Assembly (NCBI GenBank): GCA_964649145.1 | Contig: CAZYOQ010000003.1 | Span: 1-64,000 of the forward strand | Reading direction: 5' to 3' | DNA length: 64,000 bases | DNA from: MGBC163016 sp964649145 | Lineage (GTDB): Bacteria > Actinomycetota > Coriobacteriia > Coriobacteriales > Eggerthellaceae | Shown here: in pieces, positions 26,128 to 34,007 of the stretch | Layout: every line of letters begins with the position of its first letter | How positions within the stretch are numbered: position 1 is the stretch's first letter | Position numbers and translations under genes: made by a program | Notes under the pieces: generated by a model | The model's input: the letters and a program-made list of their open reading frames with translations, nothing else | What the model was told of the DNA's origin: nothing | The model's database searches: none

Positions 26128-27216
26128 ATGCTCGTTAAACATAAAAGGTTGCATATACCTAAGAAGCTCACTCGCAGCATTTTCGCGATATGCATGATGG
26201 CGCTCCTAGCTTTTCCGACTAGTCTTTTGTTTTTGGACTGTGAAAAAGCCGAAGCCGAAGAGCAGATTACAGTTGAGTGCGAAAGCGTTTACGATGGGCA
26301 GTCACATGGAATCACTATCACTGGTCTTTCACAAGGCTATGTCGTCACATATCAGCTAAAAGACAGCGATGAGTGGCTGGATGAGTCGCCTGTTGTAACG
26401 AATGTTTCTGACGCTTCAAAAGAAGTGCTCGTTAAGGTAACAAACACTTATGAGCAAGAGGTTTTCTCTAGCTGGGTTACTTTGAAGATAATTTCTCGCC
26501 CTGTGACTATTACAGTCGACGATGCTAAGGTTTCGATGGGCGAGCAGAACCCGACCTATACAGGCTCGATAACGAAAGGCTCGTTGGTAAAAGAAGACGA
26601 CCTTGGAAAAATCGAGTACTCTTCTTCTGTAAACACTAACAATATAGGTGTTTACAAGGATGCTTTGTACGCTTCATATACTGAGAACAGCAACTATGAT
26701 GTCACGGTTAAAAAGGGAACTTTGAGCGTTGTTGCTGGAAGCGTTTCTGGCTCTTCCACAAAAGGTGGCTCTCAAGGCTCTTCGGGCTCTTCGGGTGCAT
26801 CCGGTTCTGCGAGTTCTTCAGGGTTTTTAGGCACATCAGGATCTCAGAACCTCACTGGTTCCGGGAACTCGAATATGGGCTCTATGTCTAATGGTTCATC
26901 TGCGACGAACTCGAAATCCTCAGAAGGTGCAACTGCTACTTCGACGCTTGCTGGTAGCTCGGCAGGCACGAGCGACTCTGCGGTTCTTGGCGATGCTCAA
27001 GAAACTGGAACCATCACAAAAGCTTCAACACCGCTTGCCGCTAGTGTTGCTAGCAGCACTTCAACCATTCCTGTTAAGTATGGCGAAACGATTCAGCTTA
27101 ATTCTTCGAATGCCGAAGATGCGCTAGATATTACGTTTTGGCTTGCATGCGCAGGTATTCTTCTTGCGGCTATCATCTGTGTTGTCATAATCGTAAAGAT
27201 TCGTTCTGCTCGATAA
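26128..27216 (+). CDS. MBG-domain surface protein with C-terminal membrane anchor
   Basis: 362 aa. An N-terminal signal (about residues 10-40) precedes two beta-rich parts; the second (SRPVTITVDDAKVSMGEQNPTYTG...GTLSVV) is an MBG-type immunoglobulin-like domain. Residues about 205-310 are Ser/Gly/Ala-rich linker, and the protein ends in one membrane helix followed by KIRSAR. ATG 26128 has AGGG 7 nt upstream; the TTG at 26110 is less likely. It may be surface partner or substrate of the upstream transporter; no sortase motif is seen. Confidence 0.72.
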   Translation: MLVKHKRLHIPKKLTRSIFAICMMALLAFPTSLLFLDCEKAEAEEQITVECESVYDGQSHGITITGLSQGYVVTYQLKDSDEWLDESPVVTNVSDASKEVLVKVTNTYEQEVFSSWVTLKIISRPVTITVDDAKVSMGEQNPTYTGSITKGSLVKEDDLGKIEYSSSVNTNNIGVYKDALYASYTENSNYDVTVKKGTLSVVAGSVSGSSTKGGSQGSSGSSGASGSASSSGFLGTSGSQNLTGSGNSNMGSMSNGSSATNSKSSEGATATSTLAGSSAGTSDSAVLGDAQETGTITKASTPLAASVASSTSTIPVKYGETIQLNSSNAEDALDITFWLACAGILLAAIICVVIIVKIRSAR

Positions 27217-27224
27217 CGAGGCGC

Positions 27225-27258
27225 CAGGAATAGCTTATTGACAGGAATAGCTTCTTGA
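27225..27258. repeat. Tandem 17-bp direct repeat
   Basis: CAGGAATAGCTTATTGA at 27225-27241 is repeated at 27242-27258 with one change. It lies in the convergent gap after the MBG gene. Function not apparent. Confidence 0.6.
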
Positions 27259-27276
27259 TATTGGATCAATTAGCCT

Positions 27277-27321
27277 CTTCTCAAAATGAGTCAGTGCGGT
27301 TTTGAATACGCAGTTGAGAAG
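27277..27321. terminator. Stem-loop between convergent genes
   Basis: CTTCTCAA (27277-27284) and TTGAGAAG (27314-27321) form a perfect 8-bp stem around a 29-nt loop, between the MBG gene and the end of hemH. A possible bidirectional terminator, lacking a clear T tract. Confidence 0.35.
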
Positions 27322-27338
27322 GCACCCAATGGCGCCAT

Positions 27339-28316
27339 CTAAGTATTATTTTGAACCAATGCTTTAATAAGGCGAACGTGTGCGTCGGAGTCGTTAAGGC
27401 AAGGCACGTAAATCATTTCGGTGTCTTGTAGTGCAGGATTGATAGTGGAACATTCTTGCCGCAGCGTAAGTTCTATGTCGTAGAGAGTCTCAAGACAATC
27501 AATCGAAAAATTCGGGGCAACCACAAAAAGTCGGCCTTCAGGTTTTTTGAGGTTCGAAACTATCTTTCTTGTTGAAGGGCCTAGCCATTTGCGGCTTTTG
27601 TCGAAACGGCATTGAAACCCAATTGCCCACAAATCTTTACGTACGTTTAGTTTTTCAGCGATGGCTGTAGCACTTTCAAAAACCTGGTTTGCATAAGTGT
27701 CGCCAGAGTCAATATCTTTCATTGGTATGGAATGAAATGCCATCAAAAGGAAGTCTTTTTCGGCATCGAAACCCACGTCTTCAACGCTTTTTGCAATAGC
27801 GTCTCTGTATTCTTTGCGCTGTGAGTAGTGAGGGATAAAAGTAAGGTCTGGCTTCCATTGAAGGTCTTTTAGGGTTTGGCAAGTTTTGTCCTCTACCACC
27901 TTCATGGTGGAATAAGCGCTTTGCGGGTATAAGGAAACTACAGTTAAATGCTTGCAGCCTTGCTCTTCAAGTTTCAAAAAGGCATCGCGAAGGGATGGGC
28001 TTCCATAGCTCATGGCGTGAAGTACAAGCGTGCTATCGTTTTCTTCTTCAAGCGATTCTTGTACTTTTTTTGCAAGAGATTCCATTTTGACGTTTAGCGG
28101 CGAGCCGTTTTTTGTCCAGATGCGCTTATATTTCTCGGCGGATTTCTTGGATCTATTAGGAAGAATGAATGCCTTCAATATCAAGTTCCAGAAAAGCGGG
28201 TTCATTGGTCTAATTCTAGGATCGCTTAGAAAATCGGCCAAATATGATTTAACAGCTTCGGGCTTTGGGGCATCAGGACTGCCGGTGTTGGCTATGACGA
28301 TGCCTCTATTTGTCAT
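27339..28316 (-). CDS. hemH: Ferrochelatase
   Basis: 325 aa. Inserts ferrous iron into a porphyrin in the last steps of heme synthesis, either protoporphyrin IX or coproporphyrin III; actinobacteria often use the latter, but I cannot decide here. Family features: GIVIANTGSPDAP at the start, SYGSPSLRDAF, VVSLYPQSAYST (about residue 128), AFHSIP with the active-site histidine (about residue 193) and FQCRFDKSRKWLGPST. AGAGGG precedes the ATG. No other heme gene is nearby. Confidence 0.94.
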   Translation of the reverse strand: MTNRGIVIANTGSPDAPKPEAVKSYLADFLSDPRIRPMNPLFWNLILKAFILPNRSKKSAEKYKRIWTKNGSPLNVKMESLAKKVQESLEEENDSTLVLHAMSYGSPSLRDAFLKLEEQGCKHLTVVSLYPQSAYSTMKVVEDKTCQTLKDLQWKPDLTFIPHYSQRKEYRDAIAKSVEDVGFDAEKDFLLMAFHSIPMKDIDSGDTYANQVFESATAIAEKLNVRKDLWAIGFQCRFDKSRKWLGPSTRKIVSNLKKPEGRLFVVAPNFSIDCLETLYDIELTLRQECSTINPALQDTEMIYVPCLNDSDAHVRLIKALVQNNT

Positions 28317-28364
28317 GAACCCTCTTTCAACTGAACCTGTTCATATGATTTCAAAGTGCATCAC

Positions 28365-28370
28365 ATTATA
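28365..28370 (-). promoter_or_regulatory. Candidate -10 box of hemH
   Basis: TATAAT on the minus strand about 50 bp before the hemH start. No good -35 stands at 17 bp (TTGGCA lies 22 bp away), so this is tentative. Confidence 0.3.
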
Positions 28371-28447
28371 AAGTGTTCAGAAAATATAAAGCATGCCAAG
28401 AATTTAGAGCGTGCAGAGAAATCAGATCCTTTTAGCTTTTTCGCCTC

Positions 28448-30781
28448 TTATTTGAAGCGCTTCAAAAGTAGCGAGTTGCTTACTACGCTCACGCTTGAAA
28501 GAGCCATGGCAGCCCCTGCAAGAGCGGGCGCCAAGATGCCAACGGCGGCAAGAGGGATCATTATGCAGTTATAAATAAGTGCCCAAAACAGGTTCTGCTT
28601 TATCTTGCGCATCGTGGCCTTAGAAAGCCGCAATGCAGTGACAAGGTCTTCTAAGTTGTTTCGCATAAGAACAACAGAACCCGCATCCAGCGCTACATCG
28701 GTTCCAGACGCCATTGCAACTCCGATATCTGCCGCTGCAAGAGCCGGGGCATCGTTTATGCCGTCTCCTATGAATGCGGTTGCGGCGTTTGCATGCGAGT
28801 CTTTTGTAGCTTTGTTCTGCTCTTTGGCATTTGTCTTCTCGCGTACTTTGGTCACGATCTTGGCTTTTTCGATGGGTTTGATGCCTGCGTAAACTTGGGT
28901 TTCAGGAATGCCTAGCTCTGCGGCCACTTCAAGGGCTGTTGCGCGTGAATCGCCCGTGACCATGTAAGAGGAGATATCATCTTCAGCTAACTTATACAAC
29001 ACATCTCTGGCGTTTTCTCTGGGCTCATCGCGAAAACTTATGCTGCCAACTTTCATTTCGTCAACTTCTATCACGGAGCCACAAATATCAATTCCGCCCT
29101 TATCTGCTTGGGTTTGGGTTCCGACGAACACTTCATGCCCACTGACTACACCCCTCACACCGATACCCGGGACAGCCTCAAATTCGTCAACTGGATCTAA
29201 CCCATTTTGCAAGGCTCCCTGTTTTTCAGCATATTGAACAACGGCGCGTGCAAGGGGGTGTTCGCTTTTGGCTTCAATCGATGCGGCTAAGCGAAGGTTT
29301 TCTTCTGACAAGTTGCAGCTTACTACTTGCGGTTTGCCTTGTGTGAGCGTGCCCGTTTTGTCGAAGACTGCGGCTTGTAGCTTGCATATGCGTTCAAGCA
29401 CTTCACCATCTTTTATAAGAACTCCAAGCTGGGCACCTTTGCCCATGCCCACCATCAATGCAGTTGGGGTAGCAAGGCCAAGTGCACATGGGCAGGCTAC
29501 GCAGATTACCGCGATGGCGGGCATCAACGATTGCACAAGCAGCGTGTTTGCTTCGGCTGGCGGCACAAAGAAGAACCACACGCAGAAGGTTACAAGTGCA
29601 ATGAGTAGAATTACTGGAACGAATATAGAGGCAATTTTGTCGGCTATGCGCTGAACAGGGGCTTTAGAGCCCTGAGCGTCTTCTACTGCGCGAACGATAC
29701 GAGCTAAAGTGGAATCGGCACCGACGTTCATAGCGCGAACCGTAATGGAACCGTTGGTGTTAAGGGTTCCGCCCGTTACAACATCATCCACGCCTTTGGC
29801 AACAGGCAGCGCTTCGCCTGTTAGCATTGATTCGTCTACTTCTGTTGCACCTTCAACAATAATGCCATCAACAGGCATTTTCTCGCCTGGGCGTACGAGT
29901 ACGATATCGCTTGTCATCACTTGCGCTAGCGGAATTTCTTTCTCCTCTCCGCCGCGAATGACGGTCGCATTTGGTGGGGTTAGGTTCATTAGAGCCTCAA
30001 TTGCCTGGTTGGTTGCGCCCTTGGCACGAGCCTCCAAGATTTTTCCTAATAAGACGAAGGTAATTAGCATCGCGCATGTCTCGAAATACGGCATGCCATC
30101 GTTAATAGCCAGCGCAACTTCTGTATCAGACCAGTTGCTCGTGATAAGAGGAAGGAAGGCGATCCAAAGTGAGAATATAAATGCGATGGATGTACCTAGT
30201 GCCACAAGTACATCCATGTTCGCGCTGCCGCTTTTAAGCGACCCCCATGCACCTTTATAGAATCGCGCGCCGCAGCCGAACTGCACTGGAATGGTAAGTA
30301 CCAACAAAAGCATATTGGATGCAAACATTGCCTGTATATGCATGGTTGCGTGGTTTGAAGCCAGCATATCTTCTGCGACCTTTGCACCTCCGCCGTTTAT
30401 GAGGCTAAGTATCCATTCGCCGACGGTCATATGCCACCCCGGAATCATGCCTATACAAACAATGATCACGGTAAGAATGGCCGAAGTGGCGAACACCCGG
30501 ATGTCGTGTTTGGCACGGGCTGCTTCTTTAGCACGCCTTCTCTCGTCTACCAGAGGAGCGTCTTCAGGGATGATCTCGGCGGTAAATGACATGTCGTCAA
30601 ATACATGAAGCATGTCATCAATCGTTGCGGCTTCTGGGTTAAACGTTACCTTGCCAGTGTTGTTGGCGAGATTTACCGACACGTCAATAACACTTGGCAC
30701 GGCGCGGTAATGTTTTTCTATATTCGCGGCACAATTGGCACAGTGCATGCCGTCAATTGCTAGTCGTATAGTTTGTTCCAT
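28448..30781 (-). CDS. copA: Copper-exporting P1B-type ATPase
   Basis: About 777 aa. One N-terminal heavy-metal domain (GMHCANC, C14 and C17), eight predicted membrane helices, actuator motif MLTGEALP, the CPC metal site in helix 6 (VACPCALGLATP), phosphorylation site DKTGTLT, SEHPLA and GDGINDAPALAAADIG. CPC with HP indicates Cu(I) export. The preferred start is the second of two adjacent ATGs (30781), six bases after AGGA; 30784 is equally in frame. It follows csoR in the same direction with an 89-bp gap. Confidence 0.95.
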   Translation of the reverse strand: MEQTIRLAIDGMHCANCAANIEKHYRAVPSVIDVSVNLANNTGKVTFNPEAATIDDMLHVFDDMSFTAEIIPEDAPLVDERRRAKEAARAKHDIRVFATSAILTVIIVCIGMIPGWHMTVGEWILSLINGGGAKVAEDMLASNHATMHIQAMFASNMLLLVLTIPVQFGCGARFYKGAWGSLKSGSANMDVLVALGTSIAFIFSLWIAFLPLITSNWSDTEVALAINDGMPYFETCAMLITFVLLGKILEARAKGATNQAIEALMNLTPPNATVIRGGEEKEIPLAQVMTSDIVLVRPGEKMPVDGIIVEGATEVDESMLTGEALPVAKGVDDVVTGGTLNTNGSITVRAMNVGADSTLARIVRAVEDAQGSKAPVQRIADKIASIFVPVILLIALVTFCVWFFFVPPAEANTLLVQSLMPAIAVICVACPCALGLATPTALMVGMGKGAQLGVLIKDGEVLERICKLQAAVFDKTGTLTQGKPQVVSCNLSEENLRLAASIEAKSEHPLARAVVQYAEKQGALQNGLDPVDEFEAVPGIGVRGVVSGHEVFVGTQTQADKGGIDICGSVIEVDEMKVGSISFRDEPRENARDVLYKLAEDDISSYMVTGDSRATALEVAAELGIPETQVYAGIKPIEKAKIVTKVREKTNAKEQNKATKDSHANAATAFIGDGINDAPALAAADIGVAMASGTDVALDAGSVVLMRNNLEDLVTALRLSKATMRKIKQNLFWALIYNCIMIPLAAVGILAPALAGAAMALSSVSVVSNSLLLKRFK

Positions 30782-30870
30782 CATATTTCCTTTTCTTGCC
30801 TGATACTTCTTTTGCGCATCGAATCTGCCAGCTTCGGCCACGTTGTGTCTTATTTGAGATTGTTTATCAT

Positions 30871-31173
30871 TCAGGAGAACCTTCCGACAAGATCAACTAC
30901 CTCATCGACGATCTCGGTATTTCCTGCTTGTACTTCTTCCACAACACAGGTGCGCATATGCTCACGAAGTACTATTTCGGAAACGCGCCGAATTGCCTTT
31001 TCTGCAGCTGCAAGTTGTGTGAGAACATCGCCGCAATAACGATTGTCTTCAATCATGTCTTTAACACCGTTTAACTGCCCGATTGCACGATTCAGGCGCG
31101 TTTGTACGTTGCGCTGAACCTCAAGTGAGCGCGGCGTGTTCTTTTGGCGGCAAGCACATTTCTTCTTTGCCAT
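30871..31173 (-). CDS. csoR: CsoR-family copper-sensing repressor
   Basis: 100 aa, all-helical. The Cu(I) ligand triad is visible as C47, H72 and C76 (RYCGDV, REHMRTC). An extra N-terminal pair C6-x-C8 in a Lys-rich lead may also bind metal. Repressors of this family leave DNA when they bind Cu(I). AAAGGAG precedes the ATG. A matching operator lies 125 bp upstream and copA lies downstream. Confidence 0.95.
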   Translation of the reverse strand: MAKKKCACRQKNTPRSLEVQRNVQTRLNRAIGQLNGVKDMIEDNRYCGDVLTQLAAAEKAIRRVSEIVLREHMRTCVVEEVQAGNTEIVDEVVDLVGRFS

Positions 31174-31294
31174 AATTGCTCCTTTGAAGTGGGAGAAAGG
31201 AAGCCATACAGTTTGGTTTTAGGCATTCGTGCTAGAAAAATGGCTAGCGTTTCCCCGTTTTGCACTACGTCTGTTTTTGCAAAACAGTGCCGCT

Positions 31295-31324
31295 ATTGTA
31301 TACCCCCTGGGGGTATACTGACAA
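31295..31324 (-). promoter_or_regulatory. csoR-copA promoter with CsoR operator
   Basis: A perfect 21-bp palindrome spans 31298-31318: arms GTATACCCCC and GGGGGTATAC around one central base, the known GC-tract form of CsoR sites. On the minus strand it fills the gap between TTGTCA (31324-31319) and TATACA (31302-31297, 16-bp spacer) or TACAAT (31300-31295, 18-bp). Binding would block the promoter directly. Confidence 0.85.
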
Positions 31325-31371
31325 GACATGATTCCCGCAGGCAAATAATTAGGAGCGGGAACAAATTCACG

Positions 31372-31512
31372 ATGGTGGTTCGAGATATAGCCTTTGCATA
31401 TGAGGGCTCTGATAAGACAGAAACTGGCTGTCAAGAAGATAGTATAGTGGCGATGGAGCCGAGATTACGTTCCAAGCGCCACTATAAGAAATATAAACAG
31501 CAGCAAACCTAA
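31372..31512 (+). pseudogene. Short ORF, possible remnant of an ABC ATPase start
   Basis: 46 codons from ATG 31372. The first residues (MVVRDIAFAYEGSD) look like the opening strand of an ABC ATPase, but no Walker motif follows and the rest is basic and unlike a protein domain. Ribosome-site spacing is poor, and the 3' part overlaps two-thirds of the minus-strand micro-ORF at 31465-31566. I regard it as a decayed fragment or chance. Confidence 0.2.
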
Positions 31513-31566
31513 GCAAACCCCAAGGGCTACTTTGATTACGAAACTGCAGCCTCCACCGTTGGACAT
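31465..31566 (-). CDS. Micro-ORF: 33-aa single-pass membrane peptide
   Basis: ATG 31566 to TAA 31465. The peptide starts MSNGGGCSF and continues as one hydrophobic helix, ending IVALGT. AGAGG lies 8 nt before the ATG. The start follows the stop of the DUF4230-like gene after 3 bp, so it looks co-translated. It resembles the 44-aa peptide at 32667-32801 in its Gly-Cys lead, Lys at the helix border, long Leu/Phe/Val helix and final -LGT. It may be a small regulator or partner of the upstream membrane protein; this is inference. Confidence 0.6.
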   Translation of the reverse strand: MSNGGGCSFVIKVALGVCLGLLLFIFLIVALGT

Positions 31567-31569
31567 GAT

Positions 31570-32220
31570 TTAGGCCTCTTGGTTTTCGGTCTGTGAATTA
31601 TCACTTCGCCAATCAAACTCTAGCTGATAGAAGTTGCCGAGCGCCGCATTAAACATGACACTAATGTTCTGTTCTGCATTCTGTCTAGCATCGTCCATAA
31701 TTCCGCCACTAACAACCTCAGCTTCGCTCTGTTCGATACATTTCTGCTCGAAGGCTGTCATGTCTTCTACATGAATTGGATTGAATATGTTGTTGCGTTC
31801 TTCTAAACATCCAGATTCTTCCATGTTTGGTGTGTTTGAAGATATATAAGGCTGATCCAAAGTAATCTTTATGGTGTTGCCATTTGTGTCGTATGATGCG
31901 TTTTCTAGATTCACGGCTACTTTGATGTTGCCGACATATCGATACCAGAAACTATTTTCAGTGAAAGGGATATCGAAGATATCGAAGAAAGAAGCCGAAT
32001 CAGTTGCTTTTTCAGTGATGTTGTATCGTTGTGAGGCACATACTAGCTCGTTTTGCTCAACTATCCTCTCGAAAACCACAGAAGGAGTAGGTCCGCTGTT
32101 GTCATCTGGCGGGTTGAAATGAGAAACGAACAAAGTTCCAATAATTCCCGCGAGCAAACCTAAAACAGCGCATATCGCGCCAACCTTAAATTTGCTTTTC
32201 AATGTTTTAGTCAACTTCAT
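31570..32220 (-). CDS. DUF4230-like membrane-anchored protein
   Basis: 216 aa: one N-terminal membrane helix (about residues 13-34, AICAVLGLLAGIIGTLFV), then an extracytoplasmic domain with VVFERIVEQNELV and the alternating-strand segment GNIKVAVNLENASYD, which recalls DUF4230. The C-terminal end is helical and acidic. I chose ATG 32220, preceded by AAGGAAGG; the longer reading from 32241 lacks a ribosome site and would cover an operator-like dyad. Function unknown. Co-directional with the 33-aa membrane peptide that follows. Confidence 0.65.
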   Translation of the reverse strand: MKLTKTLKSKFKVGAICAVLGLLAGIIGTLFVSHFNPPDDNSGPTPSVVFERIVEQNELVCASQRYNITEKATDSASFFDIFDIPFTENSFWYRYVGNIKVAVNLENASYDTNGNTIKITLDQPYISSNTPNMEESGCLEERNNIFNPIHVEDMTAFEQKCIEQSEAEVVSGGIMDDARQNAEQNISVMFNAALGNFYQLEFDWRSDNSQTENQEA

Positions 32221-32233
32221 CGACCTTCCTTCT

Positions 32234-32288
32234 TTCTTCATGCGTGAAGCATATTGAATGTAATGGCACCATAAATGAAGCCATTACA
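32234..32288. promoter_or_regulatory. Two operator-like dyads upstream of the DUF4230-like gene
   Basis: TTCTTCATGCGTGAAGCA (32234-32251) and GGCACCATAAATGAAGCC (32265-32282) both resemble the centre of the large palindrome at 32400-32427 (12 and 15 of 18 positions). The second is overlapped by a 9-bp inverted repeat, TGTAATGGC (32259-32267) and GCCATTACA (32280-32288). Confidence 0.55.
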
Positions 32289-32399
32289 TAATACATGAAT
32301 GCAGATTCGTTTTATTTTCTAGAGACATAAAGAAGTCCTAATAGGATTGGCTCTAATTCGAATTGTCTAGCTCTTGGTGCTTGCTATTACTTGCCCATG

Positions 32400-32427
32400 T
32401 ATGAGGCTTCATATATGAAGCCTCATA
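32400..32427. promoter_or_regulatory. Perfect 28-bp palindrome before the XRE regulator
   Basis: Every base of 32400-32427 is mirrored; the left arm is TATGAGGCTTCATA and the right arm TATGAAGCCTCATA. It ends 27 bp before the ATG of the XRE gene, a typical autoregulatory operator position. The core GGCTTCATATATGAAGCC is echoed twice on the far side of the divergent region, before the DUF4230-like gene. Confidence 0.75.
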
Positions 32428-32454
32428 ATTCTACAGTGCACATACCCTTTAAGC

Positions 32455-32670
32455 ATGGATATTGAGCAGAAAAGATGCGAGCTTGGAAACTCAATCAGAC
32501 AGCGTCGAAAAGCGCAAGGGCTTTCGCAGGAGCGCCTTGCCATGATGGTGGGCTCAAGCAAGTCACACATCTGGCGAATTGAAACTGGGCGTGTTGGTGT
32601 TGGCATCGACGACCTTTCTCGTATCGCAGACGCGCTAGACACACAAGTGCGCTCACTGCTTACTTTCTAG
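32455..32670 (+). CDS. Small XRE-family regulator
   Basis: 71 aa, essentially one helix-turn-helix domain (IRQRRKAQGLSQERLAMMVGSSKSH from residue 14, then IDDLSRIADAL). No clear ribosome site precedes ATG 32455. Divergent from the DUF4230-like gene, with a 28-bp palindrome in its own upstream region, so it probably controls itself and that gene. Its stop overlaps the end of the convergent 44-aa micro-ORF by 4 bp. Confidence 0.85.
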   Translation: MDIEQKRCELGNSIRQRRKAQGLSQERLAMMVGSSKSHIWRIETGRVGVGIDDLSRIADALDTQVRSLLTF

Positions 32671-32801
32671 GTTCCCAACAATAGGGCAAAAATCATAAAG
32701 ACAAACAGGCAGACAAGAAATGCCAACCCTAAGATCCCAAGCACTAGGTATTTGAGAATCTCACCACAGCCAATATTGATATCAATTCGGTTGTCTGCCA
32801 T
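32667..32801 (-). CDS. Micro-ORF: 44-aa single-pass membrane peptide
   Basis: ATG 32801 (or the adjacent ATG 32804) to TAG 32667. The sequence opens MADNRIDINIGCGEILKY, followed by a hydrophobic helix ending LLLGT. A full AGGAGG lies 5 nt before ATG 32801, stronger than for many large genes here. It overlaps the end of the MerR gene by 20 bp, so the two are translationally coupled. Similar in build to the 33-aa peptide at 31465-31566. Confidence 0.75.
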   Translation of the reverse strand: MADNRIDINIGCGEILKYLVLGILGLAFLVCLFVFMIFALLLGT

Positions 32802-33954
32802 CATTGCCTCCTAACAGGTCTAAAATTTTCGCTACTTTTCTGAGTTCTTCTGGATTGAAAGCCTTGGTTCTCCTGAGGCTGAGATAGGTGTTTAGCTCTT
32901 CGTTAAAAACTGTTTCTATCATAAATACAAGCGTATACGAGGCCAGCGTTACGAGATCTGTGCGTTGGTAAAGATCAGGAGAACCTTTTCCGAGCATTGC
33001 TATTGCTATTTGATCGACAAATTCGTTGGCCTTCTCAACTGATGCAAGAACGTCTGTATCGGAAAGCTGTGCTATTTCTGCGAGAAGGCCGTCTGTGTTT
33101 TTTATAAGACTTTTGATATACATGAAGAATAGGTGCATCTCAATAAAGCCCGCAGTGCCTTTCCCGCCGATCTCTTCTGCTCGGAAGGCTAAGAAGTCTC
33201 GATCTTCAAAGACTGCCCAAAAACCTAGATAGCCGATTAGATCAAGTGGGATAACGATCACTTCCCACAGTTGGCAAAACATTTTCAGAGGCGTTTTAAC
33301 CCCGGCAAATCCGGACGCGGCATCAATACTTGAATATTTATCAATAACGGCATCAAAGGTTTCTAGTATCTCTGTATTTTCAGGAGCGTTTTCGTCAAAC
33401 TCATCTAGATGCTTACAAGCTATTTCATAGAGATTGCAAGATCTTGATAGGTTGGCAAGCTCTTCCAAAATAGCAGGCCCGCACATCAAGCCATCTATCA
33501 GGTTCGAATCTGTTATGGCTGTAAATTTGACGAATAAATCTAGGTTGTGCAGGCGCGTGGCAACACGCTTAAATTCAAGAAGCTTTTCTGCAAGCATTTC
33601 TTGTACATCGGATTCATCTGCGTCAAGCACATGTCTAACTTCATCTAGCGAAAACCCATATGCAACCAGGGTAACTATCACCTGAAGCTGCTCAAGGTCG
33701 GCTGCGCTATAAAGCTTGCGGTTGTTTGCTACGCCTTCTCCGGTGCGTTCAGGGCTCAATAAGCCTATCTTGTCATAATGGCGAAGGGTAGCTACCGTGA
33801 CGCCTGTTAGTTTTTCGACTTCGCCAACTGTAAGCCGCACGTCTTCACTTGGCATTTTGGTACCTTCAAGAGCTGTAATTATGCGGTCTTGCTTTTGATC
33901 TAATCCGCTCTCTCCAGCCTTGATGCGTCTTTTTACAAGTTTTCGTCCAGCCAT
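32782..33954 (-). CDS. MerR-family regulator with large C-terminal domain
   Basis: 390 aa. The MerR DNA-binding region lies at about residues 40-108 (LTVGEVEKLTGVTVATLRHYDKIGLLSPER, NRKLYSAADLEQLQVI), with a 40-residue basic N-terminal lead. The remaining 270 residues are helical and carry no metal-ligand cluster that I can see; it may bind an organic effector. AGGAGG precedes the ATG. A 44-aa membrane peptide gene overlaps its end. Confidence 0.85.
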   Translation of the reverse strand: MAGRKLVKRRIKAGESGLDQKQDRIITALEGTKMPSEDVRLTVGEVEKLTGVTVATLRHYDKIGLLSPERTGEGVANNRKLYSAADLEQLQVIVTLVAYGFSLDEVRHVLDADESDVQEMLAEKLLEFKRVATRLHNLDLFVKFTAITDSNLIDGLMCGPAILEELANLSRSCNLYEIACKHLDEFDENAPENTEILETFDAVIDKYSSIDAASGFAGVKTPLKMFCQLWEVIVIPLDLIGYLGFWAVFEDRDFLAFRAEEIGGKGTAGFIEMHLFFMYIKSLIKNTDGLLAEIAQLSDTDVLASVEKANEFVDQIAIAMLGKGSPDLYQRTDLVTLASYTLVFMIETVFNEELNTYLSLRRTKAFNPEELRKVAKILDLLGGNDGRQPN

Positions 33955-33976
33955 GCTCCTCCTTTCGTTTCTGGGA

Positions 33977-34007
33977 AGTGTAAACCCTGATGTCGCATCG
34001 GGGTCAA
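33977..34007 (-). promoter_or_regulatory. MerR-type promoter with 19-bp spacer
   Basis: On the minus strand TTGACC (34007-34002) and TACACT (33982-33977) are separated by 19 bp, and the spacer is filled by an imperfect dyad (33984-34004, ACCC-GATG against CATC-GGGT). Long spacers with a central dyad are the hallmark of MerR-activated promoters. It starts just before the MerR gene, so autoregulation is likely. Confidence 0.75.

Noticed and set aside
31144..31512. 122-residue plus-strand frame over the csoR promoter
   Set aside because: It crosses the CsoR operator and the csoR start; only a weak 46-codon remnant within it was kept at low confidence.
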